Shown one piece after another: positions 25,210-32,087 of a stretch of DNA of 64,000 nt. Both the position numbers and the translations under genes were made by a program. The notes beneath the pieces are model-generated. The model ran no database searches. It had not been told where the DNA came from and saw only the letters and a program-made list of their open reading frames with translations. The first letter of the stretch is position 1. Every line of letters begins with the position of its first letter. The DNA comes from JACKDW01 sp964621785 (GTDB lineage Bacteria > Myxococcota_A > Polyangia > Nannocystales > Nannocystaceae), in assembly GCA_964621785.1 (NCBI GenBank), contig CAZUPD010000023.1, forward strand, positions 1 through 64,000, read 5' to 3'.

Positions 25210-26704
25210 ATCGCTCGGTCACGCAAACTTGCTTGTGCACGGGAAACAGGGCGTTGTCCTGTTTGACCCTCTGTTGTACGGGATCCATCAGGAGGGGCTC
25301 TACGATATCTTTCCGCCGCGTGAGCTCGATCTGCACGCGTTGCCGCCGATCGATGTGGTCGTCATCAGTCACGCGCATCGCGATCATTTCGACCCGGACT
25401 CGCTCGCATTATTACCGCGGGAGATCCCGATCATCGCGGCCGCGGACCCGTTACTACTCGGGTGCCTCGATGGACTGGGGTTTGAGAACATTGCGCAAGC
25501 AACTAATTTTTCTCCGATCACCGTCGGGAGCTTGACACTGCTCCCGACGCCATCGAGCCCCGGTGCGCTTGAGCACGGGTTTGTTTTGATCGAGGACGAT
25601 GTCGCCGTCTGGAACTTGGTCGACACGTTTCCAAACCGCGAGGTGATCGCTCGGGTGGTGGCGTTGTGCGGCGGGATCGATTTGTTGATCGCTCCGTGGC
25701 AGCCACTTCAGGACACCACGCTATCGAGCGGCACCCCAGTGCATTTTCCGTTTGGGATGTACGAGCGGATGATGGCGACCATCCAACAGGTTGAACCGCG
25801 CTACTTTGTGCCCGGAGCCTGTGGGTTTCGGGCGGTGGGTCGTGCTGCGTTTACCAACCATCTGTTGTTTCCAGTTACCAGGGAGCGGTTTTTGTTTGAC
25901 CTACGCCAGGCGGCTCCCAAGACCGCCGAGACCGCGGTGTTTCTGGATGCCGGTGATGCTCTGACCCTCGAGACAGGTAGGATATTACACGAGAAGCAAC
26001 TGTCGCGTTTTTGCCGTCATGAGCGTATTCCCGACGCTTGGCGCGTGCTCGAGTTTCGGCCCCATGAACTCGGATTTGCGGTGGCCGAGCACCGCGGCGT
26101 GGATTTTTCGCGCGAGCAGTGCCACGAGGCTCTTGCGAGTTTGTTCGAGCAGACGCTGCAGCAAAAACTGCATGACGAGCGGGCGCGCTACAGCTGGCAT
26201 CGACGGTGGCAGGTGATCCGTCAGTACGAGGTTGTCTACCACGGGGGTGAACGGGCGTATTGGACGGTCGATTTTCGTGAGACGCCGGCAGTTGTGCGAA
26301 CGGGTCCGAGTCCGCTTGCCCTTGCCCACACAGCATGTCCCGCGAGCCTACTGGTCGGCTTGATCGCAGGCACCATCTCCTGGGACTTTGCCTGCATGAG
26401 CGGCGAGTTACGGCGCTACGACCATACATACATGTTCAATGAGGCAGGTATGTCGAGGCCCACAAGTGTGAGTCTCGACGACCCACTCGCAGAGTTGTTC
26501 TCGGGTGAGCAGGCCGAAGAGCATCACCTCGCACTGACGATCGAACGAATCTCACAAGAAGAATTTAAGATGTCTCTTGGAGCATGTGAACATGATGGGG
26601 GAGAATCTCGTATTGACACCGCATCCGTGATGAAGGATGTTCTGCAGCAGCTGGGTGGGGTCGACGTGCTCCGACAGCCGGATGGCAGTGCAGAGGAGGT
26701 ATGA
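25199..26704 (+). CDS. MBL-fold metallohydrolase with C-terminal extension
   Basis: 501 aa from GTG 25199. The metal site is clear: SHAHRDHFDP (residues about 58-67, the HxHxDH motif). The general pattern (SLGHANLLVHGKQGVVLFDP) is that of the UlaG/NAPE-PLD/CMAH-like branch rather than true beta-lactamases. About 250 extra C-terminal residues contain an SCP2-like or sterol-carrier-like segment (LLVGLIAGTISWDFACMSGELRRYD). It may hydrolyse or remodel an acyl or phosphodiester bond of the cluster product. Substrate unknown. Coupled to the ACP by overlap. Confidence 0.75.
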   Translation: MKIESLGHANLLVHGKQGVVLFDPLLYGIHQEGLYDIFPPRELDLHALPPIDVVVISHAHRDHFDPDSLALLPREIPIIAAADPLLLGCLDGLGFENIAQATNFSPITVGSLTLLPTPSSPGALEHGFVLIEDDVAVWNLVDTFPNREVIARVVALCGGIDLLIAPWQPLQDTTLSSGTPVHFPFGMYERMMATIQQVEPRYFVPGACGFRAVGRAAFTNHLLFPVTRERFLFDLRQAAPKTAETAVFLDAGDALTLETGRILHEKQLSRFCRHERIPDAWRVLEFRPHELGFAVAEHRGVDFSREQCHEALASLFEQTLQQKLHDERARYSWHRRWQVIRQYEVVYHGGERAYWTVDFRETPAVVRTGPSPLALAHTACPASLLVGLIAGTISWDFACMSGELRRYDHTYMFNEAGMSRPTSVSLDDPLAELFSGEQAEEHHLALTIERISQEEFKMSLGACEHDGGESRIDTASVMKDVLQQLGGVDVLRQPDGSAEEV

Positions 26705-26705
26705 A

Positions 26706-27176
26706 ATGAAGCAGGATACACGGCGAGGACTACTCGCAAAATTGGGTGCCGGCGCGGCAGCTCTTACAACTCTCTCAGTCGCAGGTACTGCGGCAGCGAC
26801 GGATAAGCGGTTCAAACGCTTTAGTCCTACGCTCCACAAACCGCTGATCCTCGACGCTATCAAGCGACCCGAGACCCGTATTCAGGTCAAGGTTGCGATG
26901 GGCAAGCAGGGGTTTGTGATGCAGGCCGAGCAGGTCACCAACTCGAAAGTCTACCTCGGGGCAGGCCTTGATAAGGCAGGACGTGTCCTCCAACTCGGAG
27001 TCGTCCTCAACGCGGGGAAAGTCGAAGTTGTCGGGCTCGAGAGCTTGGCCAATCGTGTCGGTAGTGCCGCTGCGGCTGGTCGCTGCGTGTACGGCAAAAT
27101 GGATCCGGCGGCTGAGGTGATCAACCCGGCCGACGACCTGCTCAAGGTCGACGTCAAGAACCTGGCCAAGTTCTAA
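26706..27176 (+). CDS. small Tat-exported protein of unknown function
   Basis: 156 aa, start one base after the preceding stop. The N-terminus (MKQDTRRGLLAKLGAGAAAL) has a twin-arginine followed by a hydrophobic stretch and an AxA-like cleavage site (AGTAAAT), so export of a folded, perhaps cofactor-bearing protein is expected. The mature part (about 125 aa) is a beta-rich single domain (RIQVKVAMGKQGFVMQAEQV) with one Cys (GRCVYGK). It is not recognised. Its place inside the operon suggests a binding or carrier protein for the lipid product outside the cytoplasm. Confidence 0.75.
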   Translation: MKQDTRRGLLAKLGAGAAALTTLSVAGTAAATDKRFKRFSPTLHKPLILDAIKRPETRIQVKVAMGKQGFVMQAEQVTNSKVYLGAGLDKAGRVLQLGVVLNAGKVEVVGLESLANRVGSAAAAGRCVYGKMDPAAEVINPADDLLKVDVKNLAKF

Positions 27177-27184
27177 ACAGCGCC

Positions 27185-28372
27185 ATGACAGGGAGTCGTG
27201 CCGATCACTACTGGCTGCAGGCCCATCCAGACCTGAACCGGGTAGCCGGCACGACAACCGTTTTTTTGCGGGGTGAGCCCGAGCAACTGCTCGAGCTCAC
27301 CCCCGATACGTTTGAGCTACTTGGATTTTTCTCGCGCCCCCGGCCACTGTCCGATCTCCTACCCGACCCGACGCCGCAACACTGGGCGGTGATCGAAAAG
27401 TTGCTGGTACATAAAATTTTGCTGCGTTGTGATCAGGAGACCAAACTTCCGCCGGCTCCAGAGCCGCAGCTTCACCCGGTGCTCCCGAGTTTTGCCAATG
27501 TCCCCCGGTGGCGATGCGGCCAGATGTGTGAGGGGGCCGTGGTGGTCGTCGGGGCGCCCTTCGACAATCATACGCTGGCCTGTTATCGCCGCGGGTCCGC
27601 ATTTGGACCCGCAGCGATCCGGCGGGCGTCCCAGCAGTTCCGCCTCGATCCGAGTTTGGCGACCGGCGCCCCGGTCGGGATTTGCGAGGTCGAACAGGGC
27701 CGTCTACTCGCTGCTGATACAACGATTCTCGACGGCGGCGATCTCCTGCTGTTCCCGGGGGTTTCGGGGGAAACCTACTTCGACGGGCTGACTCGGGCGT
27801 TGCAGCAGATCCGTGGTGCGGGAGCGAAATGGCTGCTCCTCGGGGGAGATCACAGTGTGACCCTCGCAGCGGTCCGGGCCCTTCATGGCGAGCGCATGGG
27901 TATTTTGCATGTGGATGCACATACGGACTATGGTCCGATCCGCTACGCCGGCGATCTGCACCATGGCAACGTGATGCGCCACGTCCACAACCTCGACGGG
28001 GTCGAAGATATTGTGGTGGTCGGAATTCGTGGCCTCCAAGCCAGGCCGCGTGAATCGGGGTACCGGGCGTTTTCCCCCCGCGAGATGCGAGCGCTCGGTG
28101 GCGAGGACGTTCGGCGTTTGCTGCGGCCCGGTCTTCCTTATTATGTCTCATTGGACATCGATGCGTTGGACCCGTCGATCGCCCCTGCGACAGGGGTGCC
28201 CGAGCCCGATGGCCTGGGTTTAGCAGAACTACGCGGGTTTTTGAACGCTGCCCTCACCGATGTTGACATCCTCGCCGCCGACCTGACAGAGGTTTCTGGT
28301 ACCCATGCCGAGACAGACCTTACCGCGCGATGTGCCCTGCAGATCCTCTTTGAATTGCTCGACTTGATGTAG
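27185..28372 (+). CDS. ureohydrolase (arginase/agmatinase family) with N-terminal extra domain
   Basis: 395 aa. The catalytic part begins near residue 115 (GAVVVVGAPFDNHTLACYRRG). Manganese ligands are visible in GGDHSVT, HVDAHTDYG (His, Asp, His, Asp) and SLDIDALDPSIAP, the standard signature of enzymes that release urea from arginine or agmatine, or act on related guanidino compounds. Residues 1-95 are an added domain (TVFLRGEPEQLLELTPDTFE ... VIEKLLVHKILLRC) that looks like a PqqD-type winged helix. The product could be ornithine or putrescine for attachment to the acyl chain. Five bases separate it from the acyltransferase. Confidence 0.85.
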   Translation: MTGSRADHYWLQAHPDLNRVAGTTTVFLRGEPEQLLELTPDTFELLGFFSRPRPLSDLLPDPTPQHWAVIEKLLVHKILLRCDQETKLPPAPEPQLHPVLPSFANVPRWRCGQMCEGAVVVVGAPFDNHTLACYRRGSAFGPAAIRRASQQFRLDPSLATGAPVGICEVEQGRLLAADTTILDGGDLLLFPGVSGETYFDGLTRALQQIRGAGAKWLLLGGDHSVTLAAVRALHGERMGILHVDAHTDYGPIRYAGDLHHGNVMRHVHNLDGVEDIVVVGIRGLQARPRESGYRAFSPREMRALGGEDVRRLLRPGLPYYVSLDIDALDPSIAPATGVPEPDGLGLAELRGFLNAALTDVDILAADLTEVSGTHAETDLTARCALQILFELLDLM

Positions 28373-28376
28373 CTAC

Positions 28377-29549
28377 ATGATGCCTCGCAACAATGCACAG
28401 TACTGGCGAAGCATGGCCTCTCGGTCGATCTGGGCCCATCGAAATCAGGGCGCATTCGACGAGCGGATCGAGACGGCCCTGATCGGTGCGGTTGTCGGTC
28501 TCGCCGGGCGGATGTCACGGGCGGCGATCCGCCGAGTCGCCCGCCGGGCTGCGCTTCGACTCCCATACTACGAAGTTCTGTGGCGCAACCGCAGCGCTTG
28601 GCGCCGCATCGCCATTCATCACGAGCCCGAACTTCGTCGCCGAATCAACGAGGGCCAGGGGGTTATACTTGCACCTGCACATTTTGGTCCGTACCGCTGG
28701 CTTGCGATCGAGTTGGTTGCACGCGGGTACCCGGTGACCCTCCTGATCGATCCCGACAACCAAGCCTCGGTCGATACGGATGTTCGCGCGCGGATGCAAC
28801 AGGTGTTTCCCGACCTCGATTGGGGTCGGTTTGAGACCGTCAACAGCGGCGAGCCGACGGCTCTGTGGCAACTGGCCCGCGCGCTTCAGCGCGGACGCGT
28901 GGTGCTGATGTTTGCCGACGGAAATAGCGGAATCGATGGTCGGGCCGGTCGTCGCGGGGCGCTTCATCTGACGTTTTTGGGTCAGACGATCCGCGTGCGT
29001 CCCGGTATTGCGGCGCTCGCTGGGACAGCCGGTGTCGCGTTGATTCCGGTGTTTCCCCATGAGCATCGGCGGTATCCGACGTTTCGCCTCGACCAGCCGA
29101 TCGCGCGCGAACCCGAGGAATCGAAGCGCGCGTTTCGAGAGCGGGCCATGCGAGAGCTCTACGCTCGGCTCGAGCGGGAGATCCTGGCGCGCCCAGGTGA
29201 CTGGGAGGAGTGGTGGCTTTTGCCGCAGTGGCTCGAAGGGCCGCCGAAGGTCGCTTCTTCGCGCCAGCCGCAGGACAAGCCCTTGCGGGTCTCTGGGCCG
29301 GCACTCGTCGGCCGCAAGCTTGTCCTCCTCGACGCGGCGACGTGGTCGCTACCTGTCCGCGGAGACGTGTTTGACTTCGCAAATCGCCACTCCCTCGGCC
29401 GCGATCCAGAGCTCGTGCGCTTGGTGTGGGCCGCCGAGCAGGAGATGTCGGCAAGGACCTGGCTGACACAACAGGATGATCCCAGCAGGGCCAAGCAATG
29501 GCTACGCGAGCTCCACCGTGTGGGCATTGTGACCGCCCGACGAAGCTAG
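28377..29549 (+). CDS. LpxL/HtrB-like acyltransferase with C-terminal extra domain
   Basis: 390 aa. The lauroyl/lysophospholipid acyltransferase pattern is present: GVILAPAHFGPYRW with the catalytic His followed at four residues by a polar position, ADGNSGIDGRAGRRG near 180-195 and LIPVFPHEHRRYP. Residues 290-390 are additional (VLLDAATWSLPVRGDVFDFA ... WLRELHRVGIVTARR) and resemble the extra domain of the neighbouring ureohydrolase. It would transfer an acyl group, perhaps from the cluster ACP, to an amine or lipid acceptor at the membrane. Last gene of the rightward arm. Confidence 0.8.
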   Translation: MMPRNNAQYWRSMASRSIWAHRNQGAFDERIETALIGAVVGLAGRMSRAAIRRVARRAALRLPYYEVLWRNRSAWRRIAIHHEPELRRRINEGQGVILAPAHFGPYRWLAIELVARGYPVTLLIDPDNQASVDTDVRARMQQVFPDLDWGRFETVNSGEPTALWQLARALQRGRVVLMFADGNSGIDGRAGRRGALHLTFLGQTIRVRPGIAALAGTAGVALIPVFPHEHRRYPTFRLDQPIAREPEESKRAFRERAMRELYARLEREILARPGDWEEWWLLPQWLEGPPKVASSRQPQDKPLRVSGPALVGRKLVLLDAATWSLPVRGDVFDFANRHSLGRDPELVRLVWAAEQEMSARTWLTQQDDPSRAKQWLRELHRVGIVTARRS

Positions 29550-29649
29550 TGTTGGTACATGTAAAATTGGTCCAAGAGATCGAGGGAGCCGACATGGGGG
29601 CGGGTGCAGTTCCAAGCCGAACTTCAGACTAGAGTCCACCACCCGACCG

Positions 29650-30315
29650 ATGTACCCTGACGCCGCCGTGCCCGAGTCCCTCCTCTCCGTCATGTATTGG
29701 CTGCATATCGCGGCTGGCGGGCTCGCCCTCGCATCGGGAACCGTTGCGGTACTCGCCCGCAAAGGGAGGTCGGTACACCGCGGTGCAGGTAAGTTGTTTG
29801 TGGTCGCGATGATGACGATCGCCGCGACGGCGGTGTGTCTCGCCGTCGTGCGGACCAATCGGTTTTTGTTGTTCCTCGGGCTGTTTTCGGCCTACCTGAC
29901 AGCCTCAGGTCGGCTCGCTCTGACGCGCAAGAAGTTGCCGGTCGACACCCCGGCCCCTCGAACTCACTGGGTGTTGCCGAGTTTGATGCTCGCTGTCGTA
30001 CTCGGGTTTAGCGTGTCGTTGCTCGAGCGGTTCATGCCGCTGCTGGCCGGCTTCATGGCGCTGAGTGTGTTGCGCTCGAGTACCGAACTCCGGCGTATGC
30101 GACGCGGATGGTCCGATCGCAATCACTGGCTTATCGAGCATCTGTTCAGCATGGGCACCGCTTTCATCGCCAGCCTGACTGCTTTTGTCGTCGTCAATGT
30201 CGGTCGACTCGGGGCGGGCCCGGTGGTCGGCTATCTGTCGTGGATCGCACCGACGGCTGTCGGTGTCCCCATCATCATTCGGGCGACGCGGCGCTACCGT
30301 TCGAGCGCCGAGTAA
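29650..30315 (+). CDS. DUF2306-like integral membrane protein
   Basis: 221 aa, or 207 aa from ATG 29692. About six to seven hydrophobic helices are present. The first part (WLHIAAGGLALASGTVAVLA, then RKGRSVHRGAGKLF) is characteristic of the DUF2306 family: a His in helix 1 and HRxxGK(L/R)F after it. A second His-rich point is NHWLIEH. The family is widespread and of unknown function; conserved His residues hint at haem or metal binding. It follows the biosynthetic cluster by 100 bp and is not obviously part of it. Confidence 0.75.
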   Translation: MYPDAAVPESLLSVMYWLHIAAGGLALASGTVAVLARKGRSVHRGAGKLFVVAMMTIAATAVCLAVVRTNRFLLFLGLFSAYLTASGRLALTRKKLPVDTPAPRTHWVLPSLMLAVVLGFSVSLLERFMPLLAGFMALSVLRSSTELRRMRRGWSDRNHWLIEHLFSMGTAFIASLTAFVVVNVGRLGAGPVVGYLSWIAPTAVGVPIIIRATRRYRSSAE

Positions 30316-30350
30316 TCGTTGTCTCTACAAGTTTGCCTCGACTCGCGGGC

Positions 30351-31061
30351 TTAGTTCGCCGATTCGAGCACCGAAACATCGAGCGACGCGTCGCTCGCCA
30401 ACCTACGCAGATGGGTCAACCCCGAGGTTGCATTTTCGGTTTTTGCCAACTGTGCGGCGATCTCCTTGAGGATTTTCTGCTGGCGCGCGGCGGGCAGCAG
30501 GGCCAGACGGTTGGTGATCTCGTCGTCCGCCGGCGGGCGGTCGATCAGCTGCAGCAGTTTTCTGGCGCGGACCTTGCTGATCGGCAAGCCGTCGACCATC
30601 GCTTCAAAGTGTTTGCGATCGGCTTCGCTGATGTCGCCGTCGAGCCCGAGGACGACCGCGACCATGCTGGCCTGAAGTTCACCTGACTCGACAGCAGTCG
30701 CAGTCCAGGCACGCCGCCACTTGTTCGCCTTGGGCGGGTGGACGTTGAGGGTTCCGGCAATTTTTTCAAAGATCCGGACCTCGGCCATCGAGGCTTCTCC
30801 GTCGACTAGCGCCATCGACCAGACTTGCTCGAGCAACGGTTCGGGATCCTTGACCCGCGGGGCCGGTAGGGTGTCGAAGTGCTTTTGCAAGCCCTCGAGA
30901 TCGGTCAGCAAATCCATCCAATGGTCTTGGTCCTCGGCATCGACATGTTCGTTGACGATCGCCAACACACGGCCGGCTTCGGTTCCCTTGAGCACGCGAT
31001 CAGCCATGGCGATCATGGCTGACGAGGTGAGGATCCATTCCTGGTCAGGCGTAAGTGGCAC
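30351..31061 (-). CDS. TerB-like domain protein
   Basis: 236 aa from GTG 31061, chosen because GAGGAG lies five bases upstream; the frame is open further to 31190 without support. Two helical modules contain the acidic TerB/DjlA-type pattern: MALVDGEASMAEVRIFEKIA and AVVLGLDGDISEADRKHFEA, each an Asp-Gly-x-acidic loop between helices as in metal-binding TerB. A cytoplasmic stress or envelope sensor is possible. No other ter genes lie nearby, so a tellurite role is not supported. It converges with the DUF2306 gene. Confidence 0.75.
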   Translation of the reverse strand: MPLTPDQEWILTSSAMIAMADRVLKGTEAGRVLAIVNEHVDAEDQDHWMDLLTDLEGLQKHFDTLPAPRVKDPEPLLEQVWSMALVDGEASMAEVRIFEKIAGTLNVHPPKANKWRRAWTATAVESGELQASMVAVVLGLDGDISEADRKHFEAMVDGLPISKVRARKLLQLIDRPPADDEITNRLALLPAARQQKILKEIAAQLAKTENATSGLTHLRRLASDASLDVSVLESAN

Positions 31062-31221
31062 GGTGACTCCTCGGTAGACGTGGCCAGACGGTTGATGGTC
31101 CGCGGCCGACATTTTGGTTGTACTACGGATGACGGCCGACATAAACGCAGGACAATGCGTGTTGCCGCGCGCCTTCGCGTGTATGCGCACATTTTTTCAC
31201 CAACGGGTGTACCCTGTGGAC

Positions 31222-32040
31222 ATGTTGACCTCAGCCGAAGTTGCCCGTCTCGAAGAGCCGCGTCAGGCGGGGCTACTCGCCGCAGTCACGCCGTTGTGCC
31301 AGCCGTTTGCCGGAGGTGTGATGGGGTTTCACGAACCCGGATCGTGGCAAAACCAAGCCTGTGGTGTGGGCCTTTGCGGGCCGGTTTCGATGGCAGAAGT
31401 CGATGAGCTCGTGGCGTTTTACCAGTCGCGCGGGGTTGAGCCGCGGGTTGAACTTTCACCATTCGCCGATCCGAGTTTGGTCGAGGGCCTCGGAAAACGT
31501 GGGTTTATCGTCCGGGAGTTCGAAAATGTGCTCAGCCGTGCGTTGCCCGCAGGCGAAGATCTTCGGGGCGTGCTTCCCCACGGCTGGCCCGAAGGACTTG
31601 TGATTTGCCCGGTCGAGCGCGGTGACGAGAATGGGATCGACCGCGCGGTCGAGCTGACGTTGGCGGGATTTTACCCCAAGGGCCATATCCCAGATCCGAT
31701 GCGTGCGGCGTGTAAGACCACGATGACACTCGCATCGACGGAGGTGTTTGTCGCCGAGGTTGCCGGAATGCCTGTCGCCGCCGGATCCCTCGGCGTCGCC
31801 GAGCGCGTTGCCAGCCTGATGGGTGTGTCGACCGATCCAGCCTATCGCCGACGCGGGGTCCAACAGGCGTTGATCGCCCATCGTCTGCAGGTTGCGCGCG
31901 AACGTGGATGTGTACTTGCAACCATTGCCAGTCGCCCCGGGATCCCGACCGAGCGCAACGCAGTACGTATGGGCTTTCATGTGGCCTACACCCGGGTTGT
32001 GGTGGTCAAGACTGGGGCGGGACTTGTGCCATCACCGTAG
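31222..32040 (+). CDS. GNAT-family N-acetyltransferase
   Basis: 272 aa from ATG 31222 (MLTSAEVARLEEP). The acetyl-CoA-binding motif A is VSTDPAYRRRGVQQALIAHRL near residue 195, with the RxxGVG-like loop. The preceding strand LMGV and later strand LATIAS fit the fold. The N-terminal half (residues 1-130) is a degenerate second GNAT-like half. Substrate unknown. An upstream extension to 31114 is possible but carries no homology-like sequence. It stands alone between convergent genes. Confidence 0.8.
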   Translation: MLTSAEVARLEEPRQAGLLAAVTPLCQPFAGGVMGFHEPGSWQNQACGVGLCGPVSMAEVDELVAFYQSRGVEPRVELSPFADPSLVEGLGKRGFIVREFENVLSRALPAGEDLRGVLPHGWPEGLVICPVERGDENGIDRAVELTLAGFYPKGHIPDPMRAACKTTMTLASTEVFVAEVAGMPVAAGSLGVAERVASLMGVSTDPAYRRRGVQQALIAHRLQVARERGCVLATIASRPGIPTERNAVRMGFHVAYTRVVVVKTGAGLVPSP

Positions 32041-32087
32041 CATTGAGATGGGATTGATTGTATCGACAAGCATGCGAGGCAACCGGA

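Noticed and set aside
20028..29549. Classical aryl polyene cluster
   Set aside because: Ketosynthase pair, dehydratases and ACP fit, but the ammonia lyase, AMP ligase, exporter and carrier genes of that class are missing, so only a general polyene/fatty-acid-type call is made.
30351..31061. Tellurite-resistance (ter) defence locus
   Set aside because: Only a TerB-like fold is present; no TerC, TerD or other partners occur nearby.
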